This document shows, piece after piece, positions 25,327 through 34,158 of a stretch of DNA of 64,000 bases. Position 1 is the stretch's first letter; each line of letters starts with the position of its first letter. The position numbers were made by a program, and so were the translations under genes. The notes beneath the pieces were generated by a model. It was given only the letters and a program-made list of their open reading frames with translations, made no database searches and was not told the origin of the DNA. Source of the stretch: Firmicutes bacterium UBA4881 (GTDB lineage Bacteria; Bacillota; DTU065); NCBI GenBank assembly GCA_002399235.1, contig DHDH01000040.1, positions 51,379 to 115,378 on the forward strand. Reading direction: 5' to 3'.

Positions 25327-26004
25327 TTATCTTAAGAAGCTCTGTAATTTAATACTATTTACGTTCAAATATTCACGGCAATCTTTATATCTAGGGCAAT
25401 ATTTAACAACTAAAGACCAGAATTGTTTCGAGTGATTCATTTCGCTTAGATGACATAATTCATGAATAATGACATAGTCTAGTACTTCAATTGGAGCTAG
25501 TATTAACCGCCAGCAAAAGTTGAGATTCTTTTTATTTGAACAACTTCCCCAGCGTTTTTTCTGATCTTTTACTTGAATGTTGTTGTATAGAAACCCATGG
25601 GTAGAAGCAATTTTAGCGACTCTAGTAGGAATAATTTTTTTTGCTTGCTGATAATACCAATTATATAGAGATTCTTGGTTTAAGTAGTGCTGAGGTATCA
25701 ATAAGTCAGTTCCTATTAAGGTAAAAGCTAGAGATTGGTTGTTTTCTTTGAGCGTAATTGTTTCACCAAGAAAGGGAAGAGAAATCCCGTATTTGATAAC
25801 ATCTGGTAAGTAATTAGATTCCGCTTTTTTAGCTAGAATTAGTTGTTGATCAATCCAAGCTGATTTAGTTGTTAACAATTCTTTGATTCGTTGATTAGAA
25901 CAGTCTTTAGGGGCTTGAACAATCACTTTGCTAGCCGTTACTCTAATCGAGATAGTTTTTTTTCTTTTGGCAGAGCGGACAATTTCTAACTGGTAGGCTG
26001 CCAT
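25327..26004 (-). CDS. YgjP-type zinc metallopeptidase-like protein
   Basis: A 225-residue protein of the YgjP/SprT-like (DUF45) group. The zinc motif is in YVIIHELCHLSEMNHSKQFW near residue 175, preceded by the family mark KKRWGSCSNKKNLNFCWRLI. The N-terminal part is a beta-rich domain with KKTISIRV and VIVQAPKD. I choose ATG 26004 because AGGAG ends 9 bp upstream. ATG 26013 would touch that site directly. No signal peptide is present, so it is probably cytoplasmic. It lies divergent from the DUF4855 gene. Its substrates are unknown. Confidence 0.9.
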   Translation of the reverse strand: MAAYQLEIVRSAKRKKTISIRVTASKVIVQAPKDCSNQRIKELLTTKSAWIDQQLILAKKAESNYLPDVIKYGISLPFLGETITLKENNQSLAFTLIGTDLLIPQHYLNQESLYNWYYQQAKKIIPTRVAKIASTHGFLYNNIQVKDQKKRWGSCSNKKNLNFCWRLILAPIEVLDYVIIHELCHLSEMNHSKQFWSLVVKYCPRYKDCREYLNVNSIKLQSFLR

Positions 26005-26039
26005 TTTGAGCATCTCCTTTGAGCATATTAAGCAGTAAG

Positions 26040-27683
26040 GTGTTAAGACGAAGTGAGAGGTTACTAAAACAAGCTCTGCTTATATTGATTTTAATAATAC
26101 TAGGAAGGAGTAGTCAAGTTATGGAGCGGATTCTTTCATTAGGAGCACCATATGTAGTAACCCAAATGGCACCTGACTCTGATTTCACTCTAAAAGAACA
26201 AGCTTACAAGGATCAAGGTAAATCATTAACAAATGGTGAAGAAGCTGATCCTTATGATTTAAAGAGTGGTTGGGTAGGCTACATGCGAGCTGAAGGTCGT
26301 CATATTACAGTGGATTTAGGTTCTATAAAGAATATAACCGAGGTATCTGGGAGATTTTTACACAATCCTACAATGGGTGTTTTAATGCCAAGAGAGGTTC
26401 AGGTAAGCGCGTCTTTGGATAATATTAATTTTTATTTTATAGGTAGCGCTAATAATAAAAAACCACTTTTTACCCCTGGACCGTTGGCTGAGAAGTATAT
26501 AATTAAAACAGAGCCAGTTCTTGCGAGATATGTGAGAGTTAGCTTTTTAACTGATGTTTGGACTTTCCTAGACCAAATTGAAGTGAGAGGTAATCTAGAG
26601 GGTGAGGGTAAAGCACTAAGCATTGTTAAGCCCATAATAAAAACCTTACCAAAGGAAGAAAGCCCTAAACCTTATCTAGCAGCTGCTACTGGTATGAAGC
26701 ACCTAGTTCTTATTTACTCTGGGGAAAAATTTAATTGGCAAAAGTCAGATTTTTTGCCTTATGTAGGTTATCTTAATCCGGAGACTTTGATCTCAGAAGA
26801 TTATTTATTTGATGGTTTTTTATTCCTTCCCTACGGCAAGACTATAGATGGTTATTCCTTTAATCATGCTGGCGAAAAACCTAGTACTTGGAAGCATTGG
26901 CAAAATTATCTTGATAGCCTATTTAAGGAAGGTCAGAATTTAAGCGCCTTAGATTTAGCAGTAGGAACATTAAAAGAAAACCTCGACCTTCCTAATTACC
27001 GTGTTAAAGTGGAGATTGCTATCCCTTATCCCTCGCCCAAACAAAGTGGTTTTGGCGAACTCGCTGGTGAAGCAATATCTTTTAATCTAGAAGATCAAGA
27101 TACCGCATTAAATAATCGAGTTCAAGCTATTAAATTGTATATAGATAACACCTTAGAACGGTATAAATTGGCTAGTTATAAGAATCTAGAAATTGTAGCC
27201 TTTTATTGGTTAGAAGAAAACGTCTCTTATAGTTCTACACCTAAGGAAGCAGAACTTATTAGAAGGACAGCCGAGATAGTTCACCAAAACGGTTTTGCCT
27301 TTCATTGGATCCCATTTGTACAAGCCGAAGGCTTTCGCGAGTGGCGGGAATTTGGTTTTGATTTAGCGATGATGCAGCCAAATTATTTCTTCCATCCTAA
27401 TGCAAAGGAAGAACGGTTAGAGAATAATGCCCAGTTAGCTCAAAAGTACGGTTTATCAGTAGAGATCGAGGTAAGTAACCAGGTCTTTCAAAGTGAAGAT
27501 TATCGCCAACGTTTTAAAAAGTATCTACAAAATGCTGCCAAATATAACTTTACTAATAGTCTCTTGGGTTATTATCAAGATACGAACCTTTTTGGTTTGG
27601 CTGCATTAAGTAACGATCCCCAAAAAAGGGAGATCTATGATTGGGTTTATCGGTTTGTGCGTCAGGGGAAAGCCCCAAGATAA
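26040..27683 (+). CDS. Exported DUF4855 protein with F5/8-type C-like N-terminal domain
   Basis: About 547 residues. A likely signal peptide (RRSERLLKQ then ALLILILIILG) is followed by a discoidin-like domain (about 60-190: DLKSGWVGYMR, ITVDLGSIKNITEVSG, YVRVSFLTDVWTFLDQIEVRG). A DUF4855 domain comes next (about 210-540: LVLIYSG, FDGFLFLPYG, IVAFYWLEENV, GFAFHWIPF, MMQPNYFF, VEIEVSNQV), which looks like a glycosidase-type barrel. The start is unsure. GTG 26040 keeps the signal peptide but has a poor SD. ATG 26121 has AGGAAGGAG upstream but would remove it. A cell-surface carbohydrate role is plausible. Confidence 0.85.
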   Translation: MLRRSERLLKQALLILILIILGRSSQVMERILSLGAPYVVTQMAPDSDFTLKEQAYKDQGKSLTNGEEADPYDLKSGWVGYMRAEGRHITVDLGSIKNITEVSGRFLHNPTMGVLMPREVQVSASLDNINFYFIGSANNKKPLFTPGPLAEKYIIKTEPVLARYVRVSFLTDVWTFLDQIEVRGNLEGEGKALSIVKPIIKTLPKEESPKPYLAAATGMKHLVLIYSGEKFNWQKSDFLPYVGYLNPETLISEDYLFDGFLFLPYGKTIDGYSFNHAGEKPSTWKHWQNYLDSLFKEGQNLSALDLAVGTLKENLDLPNYRVKVEIAIPYPSPKQSGFGELAGEAISFNLEDQDTALNNRVQAIKLYIDNTLERYKLASYKNLEIVAFYWLEENVSYSSTPKEAELIRRTAEIVHQNGFAFHWIPFVQAEGFREWREFGFDLAMMQPNYFFHPNAKEERLENNAQLAQKYGLSVEIEVSNQVFQSEDYRQRFKKYLQNAAKYNFTNSLLGYYQDTNLFGLAALSNDPQKREIYDWVYRFVRQGKAPR

Positions 27684-27708
27684 GTCAAAAGATGATAAAA
27701 GGCAATTT

Positions 27709-27742
27709 AAAGAGTACTTCTCTAAAGAGGTACTCTTTTTTT
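27709..27742 (+). terminator. Terminator after the DUF4855 gene
   Basis: AAAGAGTAC (27709-27717) pairs with GTACTCTTT (27730-27738). An inner CTCT/AGAG continues the stem, and seven T follow. Confidence 0.9.
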
Positions 27743-27871
27743 AGAGATGTACTAGTAATTTGTCTTTTATAGTTACTAAAAGGCTAAGTACTTTGTTTTT
27801 ACCATGTATAAAAAGGGCTTAATTGAAGGATATTTTACATAAGAGATTCTTGTGAAAGGCAGGTAAGAAAT

Positions 27872-29401
27872 ATGTGGCGTGCCAAAAAAAAGAAAGAAGA
27901 AGAAAATAAGAAAGAAGATTCTCTGCTATCTACAGTAAGCAAGAATCTCGAAGTGCTGAAAGAGAAATTACATAATAGCAGCGATTGTGTTTTTAGAGAG
28001 TTTGTTATCGGTGATAAAGTTAACGCCGCTATGGTCTATATCGATGGATTAACAGATAAAAAAGTAATTCATGATGATGTAATTCGCCCTTTAATGTTTT
28101 CTTATGCTGCAGGTGAGTTGCCTCGAAAAAGTCTTTTACAACATATTGAAGATGGCTTATTAATTGCTTCTGATATTAAAGAAGTTAATACATTTAATGA
28201 TATACTAGGTTCTATTTTATTAGGAGATGCAGCAGTTATAGTTGATGGAGAGAAAGTAGCAATTATTGTCTCTTCGAAAGGGTTTCCTATTCGTAGTGTT
28301 ACAGAACCCCAAACAGAGTCTGTTATCAGGGGACCAAGAGAAGGTTTTACAGAAGCTATAAGAATTAATACAGCTCTTTTACGTCGAAAAATTCACGATC
28401 CAGACCTCGTTTTTGAGAACCTTGAGGTTGGTGTAAGGACCAAAACTAGTGTAGTCATTGCATATGTTAAAGATTTAGCTAAAGAAGAAACCGTCAACGA
28501 AGTAAGACGGAGAATTAAAAGTATCGATATCGATGGCATCTTAGATTCGGGTTATATCGAACAGCTTATTGAAGATAATCCTTTTTCTCCTTTTGCCACA
28601 ACTGGTTATAGCGAAAAACCTGATGTGATAGCAGGGAGGATATTAGAAGGGCGTTTAGCAGTATTTGTAGATGGAAGCCCTATTGTCCTGACGATTCCTA
28701 TGCTGTTTATAGAAAACTTTCAAACTGCCGAAGACTATTATTCGCGTCCGTTTTTCATATCTTTTGTTCGTTTACTACGCTATCTTGGCTTTTTTATAAG
28801 TATTATTGCTCCTGCATTTTATGTAGCTTTAACTAGCTTCCATCAAGAACTATTACCAACACCACTTTTAATAAGTATTGCGGCTGCATCGGAAGGGACT
28901 CCATTTCCCGCGGTTGTAGAAGTTGGTGTTATGGAAGTTCTTTTTGAAATTTTGCGAGAAGCAGGTCTAAGAATGCCTAGGGCAATTGGCCAAGCTGTAA
29001 GTATTGTCGGTGCCTTAGTCATTGGCCAAGCTACAGTTTCGGCAGGATTAGTAGGAGAACCATTAATAATTGTTATTGCAATAACAGCGATTACCGCTTT
29101 CTTAGTGCCAACTCTGTACGAAGCTGGTACCTTATTACGCATAGGTTTTTATCTTCTTGCAGCTACTTTTGGTTTAATTGGTATTGGTGTTGGTTTCCTC
29201 GTTGTATTAGTTCATTTATCATCATTGCATTCCTATGGGGTACCTTTCATGTCACCTATAATGCCCCTAGAAGCTGATAGTTTTCAGGATGTTTTGATCC
29301 GTTCACCGCTATGGACAATGAAAAGAAGACCACGAGTTTTTGGAGACGGCATTAGACAGGGAGAAAATCAGAAACCAGTGAAAGAGAGAGACATGCAATG
29401 A
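27872..29401 (+). CDS. gerA: Spore germinant receptor A subunit (GerA family)
   Basis: A 509-residue inner spore-membrane protein, subunit A of a Ger receptor. A Lys/Glu-rich N-terminus precedes a soluble domain (about 25-270). That domain has DCVFREFVIGDK, DAAVIVDGEKVAIIVSSKG, the family mark VTEPQTESVIRGPREGFTEAIRINTALLRRKI and GRLAVFVDGSP. Multiple membrane helices follow (about 300-450) with SIAAASEGTPFPAVVEV and GQAVSIVGALVIGQATVSAGLV. The SD is AGGTAAG. It starts the gerA-gerC-gerB operon, with a 4-bp overlap to gerC. The presence of Ger genes implies an endospore former. Confidence 0.95.
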   Translation: MWRAKKKKEEENKKEDSLLSTVSKNLEVLKEKLHNSSDCVFREFVIGDKVNAAMVYIDGLTDKKVIHDDVIRPLMFSYAAGELPRKSLLQHIEDGLLIASDIKEVNTFNDILGSILLGDAAVIVDGEKVAIIVSSKGFPIRSVTEPQTESVIRGPREGFTEAIRINTALLRRKIHDPDLVFENLEVGVRTKTSVVIAYVKDLAKEETVNEVRRRIKSIDIDGILDSGYIEQLIEDNPFSPFATTGYSEKPDVIAGRILEGRLAVFVDGSPIVLTIPMLFIENFQTAEDYYSRPFFISFVRLLRYLGFFISIIAPAFYVALTSFHQELLPTPLLISIAAASEGTPFPAVVEVGVMEVLFEILREAGLRMPRAIGQAVSIVGALVIGQATVSAGLVGEPLIIVIAITAITAFLVPTLYEAGTLLRIGFYLLAATFGLIGIGVGFLVVLVHLSSLHSYGVPFMSPIMPLEADSFQDVLIRSPLWTMKRRPRVFGDGIRQGENQKPVKERDMQ

Positions 29402-30528
29402 AACAGCGCCTTTTGCTCGGCTTATTGTTAATTATCTTCTTTACAGGTTGCTATGACAGGCGAGAGCTTGATGATCTGGCTATTGTGGTAGGTTTAGGCG
29501 TAGATCTAGCTGATGATGGTGATATCTTAGCAACAGTCGAAATTGTTAATCCCCAAGTATTAGGCAACAAAAGTGCAGGTGGAGGTGGCGAACCTGTTTG
29601 GGTCATTGAAAGCAAAGGCCAGACTCTCTTTGAAGCAATCCGGCGTATGATTCATCAATCACCAAATAAGCTGTTTTTTTCCCACAATCAAATAATTGTT
29701 ATAGGAGAAGAGCTCGCTAATAAAGATATTTTTTTAGTAACAGATTTTTTACTGAGAGTTGAAGAACCTAGAGAAGATGCGTACTTAATTGTAGCAGAAG
29801 GTAAAGCTGGGGATATTATCAGAGCGAAGATAGGGATTGGTAGTGTACCTGCTTTAGCTATTGAAAAGATGATTTCCTCAAATTGGGCCACCTCGCAAGC
29901 TCCAATGAGCCAGTTGATAGCTTTTGCTAAGCAGACTGTAGCAAAAGCACCAGGAGTAGTTTTAGGGCGAATTGCTTTAAGAAGCGAAAAAGAAGCTGAA
30001 ATTAGTTTCAATGGAGCAGCAGTTTTAAAAAGAAATAAGCTAGTTGATTGGCTCACAGAAACAGAAGCTAGAGGTTACTTGTGGATTAAAGACCAGGTTA
30101 AGGGCGGTACCGTTGTTGTTAAAGATACTAAATATGGTGGTAATATTAGTTACGAGATCGCTAGAGAAAAAACAGTATGTCGCCCTAAAATACTGCAAAA
30201 TGGTCAGATGAGTATAGAAATAGATATAGCTGTTACTAGTCGATTTGCGGGCTTAACCGATTCTAGGGAAATTGAAAATCCTACTGCTTGGTCGGAATAT
30301 GTATTAGATTTGGAAGAAGGAGTTAAAAGAGAAGTTAGAAGTGTTATCGATAAAGCACAGACATTACAATTAGACTTTTTGGATTTTGGCGCTCTGATTA
30401 AACAGTATTACCCTCAAATTTGGCAAAAGAAAGAATCTAATTGGGACAAAGAATTTCCCATGTTACCTGTAGCAATAAAGGTAAAGGCACAAATTAATAG
30501 TGTGGGTATGGTCAAAAGAAGCCGTTAA
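29398..30528 (+). CDS. gerC: Spore germinant receptor C subunit, lipoprotein
   Basis: A 376-residue lipoprotein. The signal peptide ends in the lipobox FFTGC (Cys about 18), followed by the family start YDRRELDDLAIVVGLGVDL. Further marks are SKGQTLFEAIRRMIHQSPNKLFFSHNQIIVIGEELA, the GNISYEIAREKT segment, and a C-terminal helix pattern around LDFLDFGALIKQYYPQIW. It lies in an ATGA overlap with gerA and 12 bp before gerB. It is probably anchored on the outer face of the spore inner membrane. Confidence 0.95.
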   Translation: MKQRLLLGLLLIIFFTGCYDRRELDDLAIVVGLGVDLADDGDILATVEIVNPQVLGNKSAGGGGEPVWVIESKGQTLFEAIRRMIHQSPNKLFFSHNQIIVIGEELANKDIFLVTDFLLRVEEPREDAYLIVAEGKAGDIIRAKIGIGSVPALAIEKMISSNWATSQAPMSQLIAFAKQTVAKAPGVVLGRIALRSEKEAEISFNGAAVLKRNKLVDWLTETEARGYLWIKDQVKGGTVVVKDTKYGGNISYEIAREKTVCRPKILQNGQMSIEIDIAVTSRFAGLTDSREIENPTAWSEYVLDLEEGVKREVRSVIDKAQTLQLDFLDFGALIKQYYPQIWQKKESNWDKEFPMLPVAIKVKAQINSVGMVKRSR

Positions 30529-30540
30529 TGGGAGGTTAAG

Positions 30541-31626
30541 ATGGTGCTAGAGAGGATAAATCTGGCTAAGAAACAAATTATCTATGTGGCAGCGCTTTTT
30601 ATGCTTGGCCCCACGTTCTTAATACCGCCAGCACAAGAAATAGGTTCTTATGGCTGGATAGCACTTACCATAAGTTATATGGGCTTTTTATTGTTATTTA
30701 GTCTATATCGGGCACTACTTAATTTAGCCCCTGACAAGAGCCTCTTTGAAATATTGCAATTAGCTTTTGGGCGTTGGTTAGGTCTAGCTTTTTCGTTATT
30801 TTATCTTTTTTATTTTGTATTTCTGCTAACATTAATTGTAGCTAATTTTGCTGACTTTATTGATAGCGTCGTTTTAATACATACACCAGAGTTAGTTATT
30901 ACTATATTTCTGGTAGCTACAGCGGCTTACGCTGTGAGAAAAGGTTTTGAATCAATAGCTAGAATCAGCGACATAATTTTATATACTTCAGTAAGCATTG
31001 CCTTTTTGGTCTTTTTATTTCTAATCGATAAGATAAGTTTAGATGTATTTAGACCAGTATGGCCATCTTCTTGGAGCCCGATCTTTAAGTCAAGTCTAAG
31101 TGTTTTCGCTTTTCCTTTTGGTGAAACTGTGGTATTTCTTTCGATATTTAACCAATTAGGAAAACCACAAAAGACTATGCCTAGTTTATTGTGGGGGAGT
31201 TTGATCGCATTTATATCATTGCAGCTAGTTACTGTTAGAAATGTAGCTACTTTAGGCGAGTTTGTTAAATATAGTAGCTATCCATCTTATGATGTTGCCA
31301 GGTTAGTAGATATAGGCAATGTCATTTCTAGAGCTGAGATACTGATTAGCATAAACTTTTTAGGTATGGGTTATATCAAAGCTACTACCATGTATTACAG
31401 CTTTTGTAGTGGGGTTGCAGAACTTTTTAAGCTGAAGTCTTACAAACATTTAGTTTTACCAGTAGGTGTATTAGTCAGTTTATCCTCTTTATTATCATTT
31501 AAGACAACTATTCAAAACCTCTACTTTATAGCAGAGATCTATCCTTATTTTGTCTTCGTACCTCAAGTGATAATCATCGCTTTGGCCTACATTGTCCTTC
31601 GAGTTAGGGGAAAGAAGGTGGGCTAA
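30541..31626 (+). CDS. gerB: Spore germinant receptor B subunit, permease-like
   Basis: A 361-residue polytopic membrane protein of the spore germination permease family, with about ten predicted helices. Family marks are KKQIIYVAALFMLGPTFLIPPA at the N-terminus, SLFEILQLAFGRWLGLAFSLFYLFYF, and VWPSSWSPIFKSSLSVFAFPFGETVVFLSIF. The GerB subunit binds the germinant in known receptors, but the ligand cannot be predicted here. GGGAGG precedes ATG by 7 bp. Its stop overlaps the start of a small membrane protein gene by one base. Confidence 0.95.
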   Translation: MVLERINLAKKQIIYVAALFMLGPTFLIPPAQEIGSYGWIALTISYMGFLLLFSLYRALLNLAPDKSLFEILQLAFGRWLGLAFSLFYLFYFVFLLTLIVANFADFIDSVVLIHTPELVITIFLVATAAYAVRKGFESIARISDIILYTSVSIAFLVFLFLIDKISLDVFRPVWPSSWSPIFKSSLSVFAFPFGETVVFLSIFNQLGKPQKTMPSLLWGSLIAFISLQLVTVRNVATLGEFVKYSSYPSYDVARLVDIGNVISRAEILISINFLGMGYIKATTMYYSFCSGVAELFKLKSYKHLVLPVGVLVSLSSLLSFKTTIQNLYFIAEIYPYFVFVPQVIIIALAYIVLRVRGKKVG

Positions 31627-31859
31627 TGGCCTATGTGGGGATTTTAATTGGATTTGCTCTTTTATTTCTGTGGGATTATAAAGAAATCAAAGAGGTTAAT
31701 GATAAGCGGGGAAATATAGTATATGGTATTTTTTTCCTCGCGGCAATCGCTTATGCTATTCTCTTTAAAAGTGGGGTTGTTACGATCTCAATGACCCAGA
31801 TAGTTTCTTTAATTGTTGCTTATTTAAGAGGAATTCGTTTACCATATTACTTTAGGTAA
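31626..31859 (+). CDS. Small two-helix membrane protein, candidate germinant receptor D subunit
   Basis: A 77-residue protein with two hydrophobic helices (about 2-16 and 30-48) and a third hydrophobic stretch (about 52-66). Its ATG overlaps the TAA of gerB, so translation is coupled. GerA-type operons in several spore formers carry a small two-helix D subunit of about this length that tunes receptor function. Size, topology and position match; the sequence itself gives no motif I can name. The call rests on context. Confidence 0.7.
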   Translation: MAYVGILIGFALLFLWDYKEIKEVNDKRGNIVYGIFFLAAIAYAILFKSGVVTISMTQIVSLIVAYLRGIRLPYYFR

Positions 31860-31890
31860 TTTGAGCTTGCAATCTCATAAATATAAAAGA

Positions 31891-31923
31891 GGAATTGGCC
31901 ACTTTGTGGCCAATTTTATTTAT
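31891..31923 (+). terminator. Terminator of the ger operon
   Basis: ATTGGCCA pairs with TGGCCAAT around a short CTTTG-type loop (about 31895-31916), followed by TTTATTTATT. Confidence 0.85.
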
Positions 31924-31989
31924 TGTGATAGTCTCGGAGGCTGCATTTTGTTGGTGCAGCATACAAAAGGACTGAAAGGAGAGATTTTA

Positions 31990-33498
31990 GTGGTCAAAGA
32001 AAAAGCAAATTCTCGCAATAAAATGATCATTAGGCTAGTCATTCTGGTAATAGTTCTTGTTGCTGGAGTCCTAGCTTATCGGTATTTTTCCGAGAAAACA
32101 AGATTTCTTAATGCAGATCGTTATTACAAGTATGGGGTAACCAAATTTAAAGAAGCTCAAGGAATTCCTATTGATTCGACAACAACAACCACGACAACTA
32201 ACCAACCACCAAAACCTATTGATACAGATATAGCCCTGGAAGCAATAAATAACTTCCGCCAATCAGTTGGTTTTGATGAGCAAAGAGCCGATTCATGGAT
32301 GGGTATGGCTGAAGTTTATACCAAGATCAAAGAGTTTGATAAAGCGATTGAAGTTTTAGAAGAAGCATCTAATATTAAGTATGAATCAGCTAGTAACCGT
32401 GCAGCTATTTGGACAACTCTAGGTGATGCTTATTACCTAAACGCACGTTATCAGGATGCTGCTGATGCTTATAGTGTAGCTATCAAAGAGTCACCAAAGA
32501 ATCCAATTGTTGCTCTTAGTTATCCTGGCAAAGTACGTTCACTCCTAGAAATCGGTAATACTGCTGAGATTGATAGTTTTGCCGAGTGGGTAAGACATGG
32601 TATGGATTTAGATAGTCGAGCTGAAAATCAGCATATTTATCACTTCGCATTAGGTTGGACCTATGAAACTAGAGGTAGACTAGATCAAGCTATGAGCGAG
32701 TATAGAGAATCGATGTCTTATAACGATAAATATGCACCTTGTTTATATCGCCTTGCTTTGCAAGAACAAGAAGCTAATCTTTTCTTTGAGCCATATCTCA
32801 AACTTCTTTTAGCTGTAGAGGGTAGTACTAAGGTTGGTATTCCTTATGCTCCAGCCCAAGAAGCATTAGCAAAAATGGAAGAACAACTTGCTAATTTTAA
32901 TACAGCTAAGCAAGCAGAAATCCATGTACAAGTAGCTAACTACTATTTCAATCAAGATAATCGTGATGCTGAAAAAGTTGAAGAACTTTATAAAAAGGCA
33001 CTAGAAACCGATCCTAATGCACCGGCTTCAGCTGCAGCATATGCTAAATTAGCCGCTGTTCTTCTTGATACTCGTGTCGATGAAGAACTTGAGAGTAATG
33101 CTAAAGAAGCTGTTGAAATGACTAAAAAAGGTGCTGCAATAGCTGCAAACAATAACGACAAATTGGAAAACTATGTTATTTTAGCTAGAGCAATGCGGAT
33201 TCTCGAAGACTTTAATGGAGCTGTTGACGCTGGAAACAAGGCAATTCAAGCTAGCCAAGATAGCTATAAAGGTTATTTAGAACAAGCTATAACCTTCTAT
33301 GAAGAATATGTTTCTTACGAGGCTGAAGAGGATCCAGAAGGTAAATTATTGGCTAAGTATGAGAGTTATATCTATAAAGCTAAAGATAATATTGGTAAGG
33401 CTAAGCAACTTGTTGTTTATGATCGAGAAGTAGAAGCTTATCAAAAACGTGTTGATAGAGCTATTGAAAGAGTAGAAAAAGAAAAAGCTAGCAAATAA
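31990..33498 (+). CDS. Membrane-anchored TPR-repeat protein
   Basis: A 502-residue protein with one N-terminal transmembrane helix (about 11-31, MIIRLVILVIVLVAGVLAYRYF), so most of it faces outward. A Thr-rich linker (DSTTTTTTTNQPPKP) separates it from TPR repeats from about 80 to 440, such as ADSWMGMAEVYTKIKEFDKAI, AAIWTTLGDAYYLNARYQDA and HFALGWTYETRGRLDQAMSEY. I choose GTG 31990 behind AAAGGAGAG. The frame is open further upstream but runs through the preceding terminator. It is probably a scaffold; no partner is evident. Confidence 0.85.
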   Translation: MVKEKANSRNKMIIRLVILVIVLVAGVLAYRYFSEKTRFLNADRYYKYGVTKFKEAQGIPIDSTTTTTTTNQPPKPIDTDIALEAINNFRQSVGFDEQRADSWMGMAEVYTKIKEFDKAIEVLEEASNIKYESASNRAAIWTTLGDAYYLNARYQDAADAYSVAIKESPKNPIVALSYPGKVRSLLEIGNTAEIDSFAEWVRHGMDLDSRAENQHIYHFALGWTYETRGRLDQAMSEYRESMSYNDKYAPCLYRLALQEQEANLFFEPYLKLLLAVEGSTKVGIPYAPAQEALAKMEEQLANFNTAKQAEIHVQVANYYFNQDNRDAEKVEELYKKALETDPNAPASAAAYAKLAAVLLDTRVDEELESNAKEAVEMTKKGAAIAANNNDKLENYVILARAMRILEDFNGAVDAGNKAIQASQDSYKGYLEQAITFYEEYVSYEAEEDPEGKLLAKYESYIYKAKDNIGKAKQLVVYDREVEAYQKRVDRAIERVEKEKASK

Positions 33499-33510
33499 TT
33501 ACGCATAGAC

Positions 33511-33564
33511 ACCTCCTCTGCTGGTTAGGCTAAATTTAGCCCAACTGCGAGGAGGTTTTTTTAT
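33511..33564 (+). promoter_or_regulatory. Terminator whose 3' stem is the ribosome binding site of the next gene
   Basis: ACCTCCTC (33511-33518) pairs with GAGGAGGT (33549-33556). An inner palindrome GGCTAAATTTAGCC and GTT/AAC complete the stem, and T7 follows (33556-33562). The GAGGAGG of the 3' arm is also the perfectly spaced SD for ATG 33565. The hairpin can therefore end transcription or hide the SD. Confidence 0.75.
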
Positions 33565-33804
33565 ATGTTAAGAGGTCTAGAAGACGAGACTGTACGTGTA
33601 ATATCAGACTTTTTAGAAGCGCGCAAAGGTGAAGACGCTTCATTATCAGCTTTAACTGAAAATGAACGTGAAGACCTTTTAGACCTTTTGCAATGGGAAT
33701 TAGGTGTGGTCTTAAATACAGACACCTATAATGAACTCCTCTATGGTTCTATGGGTCTTGATCATATTCTAGATGCTTTTTATGATGGGACACCGATACA
33801 ATAA
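33565..33804 (+). CDS. Small acidic protein of unknown function
   Basis: A 79-residue, strongly acidic protein (many Glu and Asp, for example LTENEREDLLDLLQWELGVVL) that looks largely helical. It has no signal peptide and no cysteines. I do not recognise the family. ATG 33565 is 9 bp after GAGGAGG, which lies inside the stem of a terminator-like hairpin. A starch-binding-type protein follows 16 bp downstream, so the two probably form one unit under control of that hairpin. Confidence 0.75.
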   Translation: MLRGLEDETVRVISDFLEARKGEDASLSALTENEREDLLDLLQWELGVVLNTDTYNELLYGSMGLDHILDAFYDGTPIQ

Positions 33805-33820
33805 ACGGGGGGTGTTTATT

Positions 33821-34123
33821 ATGTGGGATAGTACAGAAGGAAGGGTAGCACTAGCTGAGAAGATCGAAGTTCGTTATAAAGGTCTTTTATCTAAATCAGG
33901 AGCCAATCGTGTCTACTTACATTGCGGGTTTGGCTCAGAATGGAAGAGTACCAGAGATATTGCAATGAACAAAGATACAGATGGAACATGGCGTACAATG
34001 TTGGAATTAAAAGATGGTTCTGATGTTAACTTTTGTTTTCGAGATGATGCTGGCAATTGGGATAACAATAGCGGTAATAACTGGGGGTTTTTTGTTGAGA
34101 ACTCCAAGTTAATATCGCACTAG
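33821..34123 (+). CDS. Stand-alone starch-binding-type module (CBM25/CBM53-like), no signal peptide
   Basis: A 100-residue protein made of one beta-sandwich domain. Marks are IEVRYKGLLSKSGANRVYLHCGF, W-K-S, GTWRTMLELKDGSDVNFCFRD and the typical GNWDNNSGNNWGFFV end, which match starch-binding modules of families 25 and 53. It has no catalytic domain and no export signal. It may bind intracellular alpha-glucan, matching the glucan genes at 42-48 kb. GGGGGGTG precedes ATG 33821 by 6 bp; an earlier in-frame start at 33773 lies inside the previous gene and is rejected. Confidence 0.85.
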   Translation: MWDSTEGRVALAEKIEVRYKGLLSKSGANRVYLHCGFGSEWKSTRDIAMNKDTDGTWRTMLELKDGSDVNFCFRDDAGNWDNNSGNNWGFFVENSKLISH

Positions 34124-34128
34124 AAAAT

Positions 34129-34158
34129 GGGGCTGTAAAAATACAGCCTCGTTTTTTT
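34129..34158 (+). terminator. Terminator after the starch-binding-type gene
   Basis: GGGCTGTA pairs with TACAGCCT around AAAA (34129-34150 with wobble extension), followed by seven T. Confidence 0.88.
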
